64,000 nt of DNA from Tricholoma matsutake (GCA_026075535.2 AP026542.1:3472001-3536000); one strand, 5' to 3'; shown: positions 24,810 through 36,437, counted from the stretch's first letter. Translations and numbers: made by a program. The notes: generated by a model not told the origin, from the sequence alone.

Positions 24810-25211
24810 TGTTAGGGTGACACCCACTATCTGCTAGCTAAGACCGTGCGGGTTCTCTCTACAAGAAGGGGGCGGGATCTGCACTCATGATGGGGGAATT
24901 GATGGTTTTGATGCAAGGGGTTATTAATAGGTGAGTTTGTTGAGATAGGCCTTTCACACCGAAAATGTAGGTGGAATACCTAAGAGAACACAACTGGGGT
25001 CCCCTAGGCATATATTTAGGGTTTATATACTATGTTACATATATTGTACATTGTTGTTACCGATGCACTCGTACATGCATGTACATTTTGATGCATGCGA
25101 AATAAAATTCTCATGCTATCAAAATGTAGCGTCATTTGGCATCATGTAGCGTAATTCGACATAATAAAATAAAAATGAAAGTTTATTAGGTAATGGGGTG
25201 GTTTCCTAACA
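24810..25211 (-). repeat. Gypsy-B1 5' LTR
   Basis: This 402-bp LTR is bounded by TSD GAGGG at 25212-25216. It contains TATATAAACCC in element orientation as a probable core promoter, and the CAGTTGTGTTCT segment complementary to the primer site. Confidence 0.95.
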
Positions 25212-25504
25212 GAGGGGATGGCTAAGTGTGTGACCATGTGTCTCATCAGGTTGAGTGATCCTTGAGGAGAAGAGGGGGCTGAGAGTCCAGAGGCAGTGGA
25301 AAAGATACAACATGTCCTCAGGAGAGGCTGTGGCAAGTGCACAAGTCTTAGTCGGCTATCTGGTTAGGTGATGTGAGGAGCAAGAGAAATTAAAAGTCAT
25401 GAAGTGAGTAAACAAACTCGGCATGCACTCACGTGCTCAGGCTTTACTCATGTGATCTGTTTGTTAAAGGGTCATATTGCTTGAGATGATAGAAATGGCC
25501 CTAT

Positions 25505-25741
25505 AACTTGAACTTGAAGTAAGATAGGGTTTGCAACCACATCATGTGGCTAAAGAGTAACAAACTGGCACACATTAGGCAAACATTAGGATTTCTCTAA
25601 TTACTGTTTCCCTTAAATGTTTCTCTCAAAAGTAAAACCTAAGACCTCCATAAAATATCCTTCTGAAGAAGTTCTAGGTGCTTGATCACTTGATTCTGAG
25701 GATGGAGGAAAGTTATTAGAGCTAGGTCAAGCATTCATGGA
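25505..25741. repeat. Left arm of an inverted repeat split by LTR-N
   Basis: The sequence from about 25505 to 25741 matches the reverse complement of about 29385-29605 (shared runs include CTAATTACTG, TCTCAAA.GTAAAACCTA and GGAGGAAAGTTATTAG). The LTR-N element lies almost exactly at its centre, so an older foldback of roughly 480 bp was the insertion target. Confidence 0.6.
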
Positions 25742-25746
25742 CATTG

Positions 25747-25939
25747 TGTAAGAGTGCCTCTTACATCATCAAACCATTATCACATGTAACTCTGTTATCA
25801 CATGTTATTCCATTAGTATATAGTCTATACTCGAATACTTGTGTACTGTATCTTAGTTTCCTCCCCTGAAATATACTAAGTTCCTTACATGTCCTAGTCC
25901 CCTTGAGTCCCGAGTGTTGGAAGCTCTGGCTTCCTTCCA
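25747..25939 (+). repeat. LTR-N 5' LTR
   Basis: This 193-bp LTR is preceded by TSD CATTG. It is followed by a C and a T-run (CTTTTTTTTGTAACAAGC), the same arrangement as at the reverse copy near 3622. Confidence 0.93.
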
Positions 25940-26153
25940 CTTTTTTTTGTAACAAGCTTACTATCAACACTATTCTCTCTCACATGCTCTTTTCCTGAAA
26001 CCTCACTGACCCTGAAATTTCTGAAATGGTCAATTTTTTCACACCACACACAAGTCCTGGAACTATCAAGAAATACTCTCATTTATACAATGCCTATACC
26101 CCATCTCGACCCAGCCCATCTCACTCAGCTCCAAAAACTTCAAACAACCCAGC

Positions 26154-27042
26154 ATGACCATTTTCAACCCCACCTGGCTCATTTCCACCCTGCTGGTCTC
26201 ACTTGTCATCTTCAGTGGACTTGTCTCGGTTCCCAACCCCACTAGCCCTTCATCACCACCACCACCATCACACACCACGTCACAGTTGTCAACACCAATG
26301 ACAACCATCTTGCAATTGGTTTTCCAGTACGAGCACCTTTCTCCAGCTCTTCAGAAATGGTGCCATTCACTCCCAGGTCAAGCCGTAGCTCCCCAACATG
26401 CTCCCCAGCCCATCATGTCACGTCCCGAGCCCCCCTGTTCATCTGCCACATCACCACCCCCAGTTTGTGGTTTGTTGAAACCTGAAATGTTGGCTTCTCC
26501 TCCTCCCCAGCCAAGTTCTCTCACTGCTCTTTTGGCAGAGTCTTATCACAATTCTGAAAACCTAAGACGTGAGCTTGCTCAACTCAGAAAATGCGCCAAA
26601 AAAAAAAAAAGCAGAACGTCTACCTGCTTCGCTTCAAGCTCTTCATTCTGAGTCTTCGCCTCCAAATAATAGTTCCACTTCTACCCCTTTCCCAGAATCT
26701 GCTACTCATATCCTTATGGATTTTGAGGACCATGCTGTTCGTGCTGAAGTAGCAAGAGACAAAGCAGAAACTAGGAAACACATGTTAATGGATACTTGGT
26801 CACAACTCGAATCTTACCTTGCAGCTATTTCTGATGCTACTGTGGATGCTAGAGCTGGGTACAGTCGTATCATTTCAGAGGGAGGTGGTCAACTCGTATT
26901 ATGCCCAATACTGACTCTATCTTGTCCCACCACTCCTGGAGCAGGAATTCTCAGCACTCTGGTCTTCCCACCTGCTGCCCCCAATAATAACCGATGTCCA
27001 CGGTCCCCAAGCATCGATACCATCTGTATATCAGTATCCTGA
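26154..27042 (+). pseudogene. LTR-N first ORF, frameshifted, possibly gag-like
   Basis: ATG at 26154 opens a frame with a hydrophobic N-terminal segment and a Pro-rich region, then a charged helix (SYHNSENLRRELAQLRKC). The frame runs into a 13-A run at 26598-26610. Beyond the run the continuing protein-like sequence (AERLPASLQALHSE..., then HAVRAEVARDKAETRKHMLMDTW) is in another frame, so a 1-bp slip in the A-run probably split one ORF. The joined product would be about 290 residues with a coiled-coil centre. I recognise no family. A Gag-like role is inferred only from its position after the 5' LTR. Confidence 0.45.
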
Positions 27043-27598
27043 CCCTCACGCTCCTCAACACACTTATCCTCCTCCTCCAAGACTCGTCTACAGACCACCA
27101 CAGATGATACTACCACCACAGCACCACTGTTCACACAATCCCTGCTCCCCATTCCCATTCTTGTTCTTCCAGTTCCGACACATCCATGTCCATCATTAAA
27201 ATGCTTCTTCAAGCTACAACAGAAGAAAATGCTTCTTCCGATGTTCACTTAAATGCACCGTCTGCTCAACAGACGGCCTCTGCCGCCCTCACTGTCTCCA
27301 TACCACCTCCCACAGCACCCTGTTCCCCCTGCTTGACCCTTGTTATGCACCACAAGCCCACCACGATGCCCCACATGTCCACCAGACATGCCATGTCACT
27401 GTCAACCCATTCATCAACGATGGCTTACTCTGCCCCATCCAAGACCACTGCCCACAGCATTGAAATGATGGGATGCCCTACCTGAACCCCCTGACCACCC
27501 CCAGACCCTATCCCATCCACCCAGCTCACCCCTGAAACCCCAGAAATGAGCCGTTTCACACCACCACATGGCAGGTACCCCCCAGCAAGCCCTAAACA

Positions 27599-29080
27599 AT
27601 GCACAGAGCCCGTCTACAGCCCAGGAAACAGTGTTACACGCTCATGCACCCAACACATTCATTTCAATGCGCCGTCTGCTCAACAGATGACTCCCACCAG
27701 CCCCATTTGCCCCAACAACTACCTATTCAGCATCCCACATCACCCTGCCACCCCCTGTGTGCCCCCTTGAGCCCTGACGATCCTCATTTTGCCCCGTTTC
27801 GCTGCCACATCAGTGTAGACACTCCTGGACCATGGGCCACAGCTCAGAAACAACAGAATATGCTGCCAAACCCATCAGAACACCCCCGTTTGAGCCCTGC
27901 AGGCTTGGTCAACCCAAACAATGACCTGCAACACCCCCAACACCTCCAAGTTCCCCCTTGTGCCCCTGTTATCCTCCCAGCTCCCCCCCTGTGCCCCTGT
28001 TATCCACCACGAGCCCAGAACAATGCCACATGCATCCACCAGGCATGCCACGCCATCGTCAACATGTTTGTCAACGATGACAAAACCTCTCGCTCTGCCC
28101 ATCATAGAATCATCACCAGCAGCTCCAGGACGACAATGTACATGGCTGGATTCAGCAAAACACCCCTGAAACATGTCCCAACCACCCAGCTTGGCCCCAA
28201 GCCTCCAGGAATGAGCCATGTCACTGCCAACTGCATCCTACAACCCTGCTGCGTCACTAACAACACCATCGACACCTGTCGACACCCCTCATTCACTGTC
28301 TATGGCCCTGTTTCCACCTGTACACCCCTGCTCAACCAGAAACAAACCATTTTGCTACCATCTGCACGTTTTGACTGGGCAGAAGACGTGGAATCCCTGC
28401 CCATTCCCCCACCATCTGCATCCTACACCCCTGCCGCATCACTAATGGCGCCGTTGATGCCTGACGACACCCCACACTCACCATCTACATCCATGTTTCC
28501 ATCCATACACCCCAGCTTGCCCCAGTTTGTGTTGAACTATTTTTTTACGCTTGCATCATCCATGCCTCATCAAAACCACAGTTCCCCAGCACCCCACTGT
28601 CATCCCCCCACTTGCAATATGTGCTGTAACTCATTCATCCTGCAACCCGTGCATCACACTGCAACAGATCTATCCAGCATGCTGCCACTGTTTGCTGCAC
28701 CCAGCACTGTCAACACCCCATCATTGTCAGCTGGGCCAATGTCCTCGTCATGGTTCCCCACCCTGTACTCGCCATGGTTCCCTGCCCTCACCACAGCTCC
28801 ACACCCTCACCCTGTCCTCACCACTGCAATCAACACCAGCACTGTCCATGTCACCAGCATCATCCACATCACCAGCATCATCCATGTCACCAGCATCATC
28901 CACATCACCAGCATCATCCACATCACCAGCATCATCCACATCACCAGCATCATCCACATCACCAGCATCATCCACATCACCAGCATCATCCATGTCGCCA
29001 GCACTGTCCACGTCACCAGCACCGGCACCAGCCCATCCACATCCTTGTCCTTGCCCATCCTCATCAATGCCCACTTATGA
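27599..29080 (+). CDS. LTR-N long low-complexity ORF (493 codons)
   Basis: The ORF is uninterrupted from ATG 27599 to TGA 29080 and very rich in Pro, His, Ser and Thr. It includes a run of Thr-Ser-Ile-Ile-His repeats at its C-terminal end from an 18-bp minisatellite. Related segments lie in the reverse copy at 120-640 and, more weakly, at 27186-27485, indicating internal duplication. No domain or catalytic motif is visible. An open frame this long in a C-rich, stop-poor sequence may be fortuitous, so whether it is translated is uncertain. Confidence 0.3.
   Translation: MHRARLQPRKQCYTLMHPTHSFQCAVCSTDDSHQPHLPQQLPIQHPTSPCHPLCAPLSPDDPHFAPFRCHISVDTPGPWATAQKQQNMLPNPSEHPRLSPAGLVNPNNDLQHPQHLQVPPCAPVILPAPPLCPCYPPRAQNNATCIHQACHAIVNMFVNDDKTSRSAHHRIITSSSRTTMYMAGFSKTPLKHVPTTQLGPKPPGMSHVTANCILQPCCVTNNTIDTCRHPSFTVYGPVSTCTPLLNQKQTILLPSARFDWAEDVESLPIPPPSASYTPAASLMAPLMPDDTPHSPSTSMFPSIHPSLPQFVLNYFFTLASSMPHQNHSSPAPHCHPPTCNMCCNSFILQPVHHTATDLSSMLPLFAAPSTVNTPSLSAGPMSSSWFPTLYSPWFPALTTAPHPHPVLTTAINTSTVHVTSIIHITSIIHVTSIIHITSIIHITSIIHITSIIHITSIIHITSIIHVASTVHVTSTGTSPSTSLSLPILINAHL
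28851..29025 (+). repeat. 18-bp minisatellite in LTR-N
   Basis: About nine tandem units of CATCATCCACATCACCAG with small variants (ATGTC for ACATC). They encode TSIIHI/V repeats in the long ORF frame. Confidence 0.85.
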
Positions 29081-29181
29081 CTCAGTGTTCTTGCAAACAC
29101 ATGTAGTTATTTTTGGTGACCACAACCATGTTTACCTTGCCACCTGCCCCCCCCTGGTCATTTTTTTGGAGTATGAGAGAG

Positions 29182-29374
29182 TGTAAGAGTGCCTCTTACA
29201 TCATCAAACCATTATCACATGTAACTCTGTTATCACATGTTATTCCATTAGTATATAGTCTATACTCGAATACTTGTGTACTGTATCTTAGTTTCCTCCC
29301 CCGAAATATACTAAGTTCCTTACATGTCCTAGTCCCCTTGAGTCCCGAGTGTTGGAAGCTCTGGCTTCCTTCCA
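29182..29374 (+). repeat. LTR-N 3' LTR
   Basis: This 193-bp LTR is 192/193 identical by eye to the 5' LTR and is followed by TSD CATTG at 29375-29379. Confidence 0.93.
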
Positions 29375-29384
29375 CATTGCTGGA

Positions 29385-29605
29385 CATTGGTATAAAGTTG
29401 ATTGAACCCTAATAACTTTCCTCCTTCTTCACAATCGAGGGATTGGTAACCTAGACTCTCTTGAAAATGTTATTTTCTGTGGATTATAGGTTTTACATTT
29501 GAGAAAAACACTTGTTTGAAGCAGTAATTAGATGGATGGTTGTTGGTCACAATTTGTCACTCTTTATCCATGTGATGTGGTTGGGAGTGAATGAACCATA
29601 TCTTA
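29385..29605. repeat. Right arm of the inverted repeat split by LTR-N
   Basis: Reverse complement partner of 25505-25741; see that entry. Confidence 0.6.
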
Positions 29606-32600
29606 AGTGTCACGGTATCCTCTGCTGCATGGCTCAGGATGGACCAAGGTAGCGCAATCAGAGGTCCTGATGGACCCCAAAAAATGGATAAATGAAGGAA
29701 TGGAGAGGCTACATGAGAGATACTATGAAAGACAAGGAGTAGATATCTATATAATACAAAGGGAGTGGAGGGAGGGCAATGAAAAGAGAAGCTGAGCCAT
29801 GCAAAGAGTTCTATGATACATGCTCATGATAAATATAATGAAGGCAATGAGAAGATGAGAAGCTCACTATGAAGATTCAACTGGAAATAGTAGCAAAGCT
29901 AGAAGATCACAGTTGAATCCTGGAAAGTGAGGATGATGATAAGATTATCAAGATAGAAATGGAATCAGAAAAGATCTTACGATGTAAGATAGTTGTTGTA
30001 GATTGATGGCAGAGCTGGAGCTCCTGAAGCCAATAATAACAACTATCTTGAGAAAGTAAGATCAAAACTGGAAAGATGCATGAAGTGCTCACCTGTACTG
30101 CAGAGCAACGTGGAAGTCAAGATATTCAACCAAGTTGATGAAATTTGAATAGATGTTTACAAATTTCTGCAAATTCAAACTCCGACACTTGATGGACGGC
30201 TCCTCTCTCTTGCTCCAAATGTGAGTGGGGGGTTCTTGTTATTTTTTTTGTGTGACGGCCACCCCCTCTCTCTCACTCCAAATGTGAGCAGGGGGGTGTT
30301 CTTTTTTGCGTGATGACAGCTGCCTCCCCCCCCTCTCTCACTTTGAATGCAAGCAGGGGGGTTCTTAATGTTTTCTTACTAGTTTTATCAATACAAGAAA
30401 TATCATTATTTACATATTATAGTACAAGATAATGGTTGCAACTGGTTGGAACCAGTCGCAACCCGGCAACTGGTTGGAACCAGTCGCAACCCGGCAACAA
30501 CAAGTCACCAACCAGTCTGCTGCAGTTGTGGTTGTGGTTGGTGAGATTGTGTAAGTGAGACATGGGCTAGTGGGCCAGTGCTGTGCATGGCAGGTCCAAG
30601 TTCTCTATATACTTAGGTGGTGTTGCAGTGGCTGCCATGTTCCACACCATTCAGTAAAATACCTATGGACACACCATCCCATCCCACAACCTAAAACCAT
30701 GGACAATGTGTGGCCAGCAGATTGGGCCCAGTGTGTGAGGGCATTGTGTGGGCTCATGTCTCAACCAGTAGGTATGGGCCCACCACCAAATCATCACCAT
30801 GCCCTGTGGGTGTTATAAATGCAGTAATTATTTTGATTATTGCATCCTGTAAGGGGAGCACAGGATGAGGTCTATGAACACCTATGGAGGCCTACAAATA
30901 TCATGAAATGTCTATGAAGCCTGTTATGCCCTGTTATGCCCTGTTATGCCCTGTGCCATAACCCTTTGTTATTCATTCATCCTGACATTCCACTGTCAAC
31001 TCTGTTGCTTCACTGCCATTCCCCACCCTTCTCTGTTGTCTCCACATGTCTGCATCTATGCTACACATCACTGCTACTCATGGGGATCTTACAGTGTTGT
31101 CTGGCAGCAGGCACTTGTGCCTGTTGTGTTTGCTAGTAAGGATGGTTATCCCTTTATCCTTCTTTCACTTGTACATTATTCTACTTGTACTTATCTTCTC
31201 CATTTTGCCACTCCATTCCTATCTCATGTTTATTTCACATCCATTTCTATTTGCTTTACCTTACTGTAATCTGCTGTAGTTCTTTGAAATCCAGGTCATC
31301 CATGGAAGCAAACAAGAGGTGCAACCCTATTGGGAAAGTGGTTGAAGCCAAGACTGTTAAGTTCACACTATAGTCATGGTGTTTGCCCCAAACCTCCACA
31401 AATCATCACACTGTCTCCAGTGTTGCTTGCAGACCCTGCCGTACTATCCTGCACACCCTCACCCTGTCTGAATCATAACAAAGCCCCTACAACATCACAA
31501 AACTGTGATGCCTACAAAGCCCTGCAGAAATCATGAAACACCCACAAAATTACTTTGTGGACCTCCATACATCTTCATACCCCTTGTGCACACACTGCAA
31601 TGTGCACAAATACCTTGTGCCTGAACATCTACAGGCACCTTCCATCAGCTTGGGACTTCTTAATATGTCCTTGGGCCCAATGCAGACATGATAGATGGTT
31701 ACAATGGGGACCTTAGACTTTTCTGTTTGGTTTTTCCTTGCAAGGTGGGTACTTTCTCTTTTGTGCTTAGTCTACTAAATTGACTTTGTTTTTCCCTTGC
31801 AAGAATTGAGTTTTGGCTCTCATTGTAAGGTTGCCCTTACAATGCCAACATAACTGTGATATGCTACTAGCTTTGGTACCCATACCTGTGCCACACACAC
31901 ATATGGTGGTATGAGTATCTACTCCTTGTCCATCAGTGTGTCAGCCCAACACTGGCATGCATCAACTTGAATGTCAATGACATTCCCATATTTGGGTGTT
32001 ACTTAGTGCTGCTGCACTAGGCATATCTATCAAACAGATAAGTAATAAGTGAAAGGCTGCCTGGTTAAGTAGCCTCACTAAGTTGGACTGGTAAGACAGG
32101 ATCAAGTTATCTTTGTTGCATGGATATTGGTTATACCACTTTCAATTCACACCAAATGTCAACTTTGCCTGAACATCAACTTCTGGTGGTTTTGTAGCTT
32201 GCAAAAATTCCAAGTTAGACTGTGACCCTATACTCTGTTTGACCATAGCACATTGCTAGAAAGCAAAGGAAAATAATCATTCCTTACATGGTCTGCTTTT
32301 GATCATGCCCTGCTAATGGGGACCTCGAGCTTCATCCTTATTTAAATTGTGAGAATGATAAAAAACAGCACATGCTTCCCTTTGCTGATTGATGTCATTG
32401 TAGCCTCAAATTTCAACTTGCCATGTCAAGGAGTAGAGGTGATGCCTCAAGCTCCTCAGATGCCTGTGACTCCATCTGTTGTCTCAAATGCTAATTATAA
32501 AGTTTTCTATCTTGATCCCAGTATCCTCACTCTATCTACCTTGTGGTCTCTGAACTTTGTAACACCTCATATGCTACTTCAACCCTTCTATATCTATCAT

Positions 32601-33513
32601 ACCAGCCATTCACTTCTGAAACCTACCTGTTAACTATGATTTTCTATTAATAACCTAATTTTACAAGTTCTGGAGGTGTGGTATGATTGTCTGACGATCA
32701 GTTTCCAGCTTACCGCAGATTAATTGCCATTTAATCCCACTCTGTGTTGCACTCACAGCAGCAGCAGCAGCAGCATGATCATTAACATTATCTGGTTCAC
32801 CCTCACTGCTTGCCTCTGTGGACTTGGACACAGGATTATGGATGGCTGTAATCAGATTTTGTGCTGCTGCTTGTTTTTCCTGTGCCTGCTGTTTCTTCTC
32901 TGCTGCTATACCATTTGCAAATCACAAATGACACTGTAGAGTGCTGTAGCAGTATGAAGATTGTTGAGCTGAGGATTGTGACTGATCAGAGCGGCTATGC
33001 ATTCTACTGAGGTAAGTAACACAAAGTAATCCTGAAGCATCTTGATATCTTCATTGAAAAAGAAGAGTGATGGTGCAAAGAAAACAACCTGCTGTTCATC
33101 AGCACCCTCCCAAACCTTTATACAGAATGCGAGAAGGTGTTTAGTCCCATGATCATGCATGATTTTGGTCAAACATTTGGACTTTGAAACCTCGAATTCT
33201 GCATTCTTGATTTTTTGTTTTTGTGTATTATCACTGCTAGCCACAATTACCTTAGGCATGGATCCACTGCACTGACAAGGATATGTTCACTTGGGTGGTG
33301 GGTTTACTTCACACCCTTGACATCCACAAGGTGTTTCTTCTGCCAGGTTATCATATTGATGGTCCTGCTCACTTGGTTTGCAAGGATCCAGATACATTTC
33401 TGGTGTACTTCAAGTTTACACTCTCCCATAAGTCTACATAAAGTTCATGTAGTCCATGTTCCCTCCCACTCAAGTCCATGTAGACTCCATGTAGACTCCT
33501 ACTGTGGTGGAAA
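29606..33513. other. Unassigned repeat-rich DNA
   Basis: No recognised gene is present. 29680-30170 is A-rich. 30437-30495 has a tandem pair of CAACTGGTTGGAACCAGTCG-type palindromic units. 30920-30953 is a triplicated TTATGCCCTG unit. 32757-32775 is a short CAG run. A minus-strand frame at 32906-33259 encodes 118 unremarkable residues I cannot assign. 33430-33505 carries repeated palindromic GTAGACTCCATGTAG motifs that resume at about 40890, on the other side of the hAT-like insertion, so both belong to one older unit. Confidence 0.4.
30190..30365. repeat. Three GC-hairpin units in tandem
   Basis: There are three units of the type CTCTCTCACTCCAAATGTGAGCAGGGGGG, spaced about 55 bp apart, each separated by T-rich sequence and TGTGACGG/TGATGAC. 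They belong to the same hairpin class as the CCCTCGC units in the X elements and block Z. Confidence 0.65.
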
Positions 33514-33619
33514 TAGTGTTTTGAGGTCTGGTCCTATGGACCAAAAAAAGACCGGAAACTGAACCAAACCTAACCGATGTTAACTGGACCATTGGTTATG
33601 GTTAATGTCCAGTTACGGG

Positions 33620-34021
33620 TGTTAGGAAACCACCCCATTACCTAATAAAATTTCATTTTTATTTTATTATGTCGAATTACGCTACATGACGCCAAATTAC
33701 GCTACACTTTGATAGCGTGAGAATTTTATTTCGCATGCATCAAAATGTACATGCATGTACAAGTGCATCAGTAACAACAATGTACAATATGTGTAACATA
33801 GTATATAAACCCTAAATATATGCCTAGGGGACCCCAGTTGTGTTCTCTTAGGTATTCCACCTATGTTTTCAGTGTGAAAGGCCTATCTCAACAAACTCAC
33901 CTATTAATAACCCCTTGCATCAAAACCATCAATTCCCCCATCACGCACGCGGATCCTGCCCCCTTCTTGTAGAGAGAACCCGCACGGTCTTAGCTAGCAG
34001 ATAGTGGGTGTCGCCCTAACA
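33620..34021 (+). repeat. Gypsy-B2 5' LTR
   Basis: TGTTAGGAAACC...GCCCTAACA, 402 bp. TATATAAA is at 33802-33809, and the presumed transcript start region CAGTTGTGTTCT is at 33835-33846. Confidence 0.95.
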
Positions 34022-34023
34022 GA

Positions 34024-34034
34024 AGAACACAACT
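34024..34034 (+). other. Gypsy-B2 self-complementary primer-binding site
   Basis: AGAACACAACT begins 2 nt after the 5' LTR and is the complement of AGTTGTGTTCT at 33836-33846 of the same LTR. The 11-nt pairing matches the Tf1-type self-priming scheme. B1 has the same pairing extended by one base. Confidence 0.7.
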
Positions 34035-34511
34035 TCCCATATCAGTCTGCCTTCTCTTACTTGCGCATACATCATTGTTTCACTGTGCCACATCCGATTA
34101 CTCACCCTTTCGGCACAAGCCGGAAGTACTTGTATATATGTAATCTACCTTTTCTTTCGTAAGCCGATGCCAGGCCTCACCTTACATTGCGACTGCCAGT
34201 GATCAAGAGGCAGCGCTTGTCATTAGGACAGCTGCAACCAGACAACTGATTGGATCTGGTTTAGTTACGATTTACATTACTCTATTTGGACAACTATTTT
34301 AGTTACAAGCCGAATTCAGTGATATCTCTGAGATCAGGCACTGTTGGAAGGGTTATTGATCCAAAGTATCAAAATAGGTGCCTGATGAACGATGAACAAT
34401 TGACGAACCTCGACAAACCTTATCACGTGACCCATAAACATTTGGAGAGGTCTCAAAGAATTTTTTTTTTTGAATTTGTCAAAGAAGTGATTCATCACAG
34501 ATTCTACAATT

Positions 34512-35609
34512 ATGTCCAAACCTTCAACTTCTAATCCCGGTCCTAATCCTGTTTCCATACCAGCACTAGAGGCGAAAATTGATGTGCTCACAGCACAAAC
34601 GTCGCAATTAGTGTCAGTATTGGTAGCATCACAGCCCAGACAAGCGGAAGTACAGCCAGAGATGACAGGAGAAAGAGATGATGAGATGGAGGAGATGGTG
34701 GAGTGGATATCGCAGGAGGATGAGACAGCAGAGAAATCCGGAAATGGAAAAGTGCACTTACCTAAGTATGCGCCCCCGCAAATCTTTGACGGTACCATGG
34801 AGAATACAAAATCCTTCATCAGCTCTATAGTATTGTACATCCATGGGAGGAAGCCAGAGTTTCATACAGCCGAGTCTAGGATTATGTTTGCTCTCTCATA
34901 CATTCAGGGGGGGAAAGCACAGTTCTGGAGAAACGAGGCTATTAATCAAATTGCTGCGGGAAATAAACCATTTGCAACCTTCAAGGAATTTCTGGAGAGA
35001 TTGGAGGCAGAGTTTGAAGACCCTAATCCAAAGGCGACAGCCAATGCTAAATTAAAGACCATGCACCAAGGTTCCCTAATGGCAGATGGATTTATTTTGC
35101 AGTTCAAAGCAGAAGCTTCGCAAACGGACATGGGAGAAGCCACGTTGGTAGAGTTTTTGAAAGCAGGATTAAATCCCTCTTTATTCAAGTCTACCTACCG
35201 ACTACCTTCTATGCCAGAGAAGTTGGACGAGTGGTATAATTGGGCAATGTGCCTTGACTGGCAATATCGGCAGGAACAGGCGGAGTCAAAGTTGATGTAT
35301 GGAAGTCGTAAATTTGGAAAGTCATCAGGAGGAAAGTCCGAGAAAGGAAAGGCGCCTCAGGCGCAAGCTCCGAGGGCACAGCCACCAGCCATGGCAGTGA
35401 CACCTATAGTTATGGAGTCAGCAGCACCAGCAGAGGCAATGGAGGTTGATCAAGCAGGGAGATGAGCCCCACTTAAATGTTTTAATTGTGGGCAGTTAGG
35501 ACACATTTCTAGGAATTGTAGGCAGAAAAGAAAGATTAGGGAAGCTACAATTGAGGAAGTGAAGCCAGAGGAAGGCAAGCAGAAGAATTTTGCAGAAGAG
35601 TCCCAGTGA
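34512..35609 (+). pseudogene. gag: Gypsy-B2 Gag
   Basis: ATG at 34512 starts Gag with a short helical segment (LEAKIDVLTAQTSQLVSVLVA), an acidic stretch, and the capsid-like region PPQIFDGTMENTKSF...FLERLEAEFEDPN. It is unshifted here, unlike B1. TGA at 35463-35465 precedes the zinc knuckle CFNCGQLGHISRNC and is shared with B1. CGA would restore QAGR-R-APLKCFNC. The natural stop is TGA 35607-35609 in TCCCAGTGAAGG, where pol continues in the -1 frame. Confidence 0.9.
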
Positions 35610-36437
35610 AGGTTTCTCCATTGGTGACCCAGAATCGTTACAATGTATTAGTATCCAAGGAAACCCAGAGTAAATCAGAAAAGGAAATCAAGGAGGAGTA
35701 CAACTGTTATGAATCATGTGACCAAGAAAATTGCCGAGCACTATTTCCGAAAACCCCTAAATTCTTTATTCGCTCTGCGTGAATAGAACCAGAAATCACC
35801 TTGACTGTGGGATTGAAGACAGTGGACACGCATGCAGCAATTGATGTGGAAGCGTTGCTTGATAGTGGTGCTACAGGATTATTTATTACTCGATCCTTAA
35901 TTACTGGAAACGGTATTAACACACGCAAGCTGGCGCAACCTATAATGGTGTACAATATTGATGGAACAGTCAATTGTGGAGGAACTATCAAGGAGGTGAC
36001 TATGGTACTAAAGTACCAGGAGCATCAGGAGTGAGCCGTATTTGAAGTGTGCGATCTTGGGAAAACCAATCTAATAATAGGATGTGAAGCATAATCCCGA
36101 AATTGATTGGAAAACTGGGAAAGTACAAATGACTTGTTGTCCTAAGGAATGTAATGTGTATGGGAGGAAGATGAAGAAGGAAAAAAGGAACAAGAGAGAG
36201 AAAGAATGTCCAAGAAAGTATTCTGTTACGATGGAGGAAGTTGAGGATGAGGAAATGCCAAATGGGGAAGTTCCAATCATGATTGAGACAGAAGAGCAGA
36301 AGCAAACCTTTAGAACAATTCGTGGAGGACAGTCATGGGACAAGAATATCGTGAAGGTGGAGAAGCCAGTGGAGGAATGGGTGCCAAACGTGTATCATGA
36401 ACATCTGTCAGTGTTCCAGAAGAAGGAGTCTGAGTGA
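35600..36437 (+). pseudogene. Gypsy-B2 protease and linker
   Basis: The -1 frame gives VPVKVSPLVTQNRYNVLVSKE, then the retropepsin TVGLKTVDTHAAIDVEALLDSGATGLF with intact DSG. An insertion of about 25 bp near 36010 (containing CAGGAGCATCAGGAG) and loss of the CTGTGGTTACAG segment near 36085 break the protease end. The frame 36084-36437 continues into the RT linker and ends with TGA in KKESE. Confidence 0.8.

Larger units (their letters stand above)
19024..25211 (-). mobile_element. Complete chromoviral Gypsy-B element, copy B1 (6.19 kb)
   Basis: Two 402-bp LTRs of the TGTTAGGAAACC...CGCCCTAACA type bound the element. Its 5-bp TSD GAGGG is seen at 19019-19023 and 25212-25216. It codes on the minus strand: gag (24322 down), then protease, RT, RNase H, integrase and chromodomain, ending just before the 3' LTR. 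Differences from B2 show the damage here: a 1-bp deletion in gag near 24205, an 8-bp deletion near 22745, and stops at 23370, about 22266, 21306, 20841 and 20256. LTRs differ at about 19 sites, most of them CG versus TG or CA. Confidence 0.95.
25747..29374 (+). mobile_element. Complete, recent LTR-N non-autonomous LTR element (3.63 kb)
   Basis: Identical-length 193-bp LTRs (TGTAAGAG...TTCCTTCCA) differ at one position (CTGAAAT versus CCGAAAT, again a CpG site). TSD CATTG is present at 25742-25746 and 29375-29379. A purine-rich GGAGTATGAGAGAG precedes the 3' LTR. The interior holds a frameshifted coiled-coil-type ORF and a long Pro/His/Ser/Thr-rich ORF but no protease, RT or integrase. It must therefore have been moved by another element's proteins, in the manner of LARD or TR-GAG elements. 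The near-identical LTRs mean it is the youngest datable insertion in the window. Confidence 0.92.

Noticed and set aside
28748..29074. Minus-strand Asp/Val/Met-rich ORFs opposite the LTR-N minisatellite
   Set aside because: Mirror frames of an 18-bp repeat.
32906..33259. 118-codon minus-strand ORF
   Set aside because: Protein-like composition but no family, start context or neighbour to support it; only mentioned in the interval entry.
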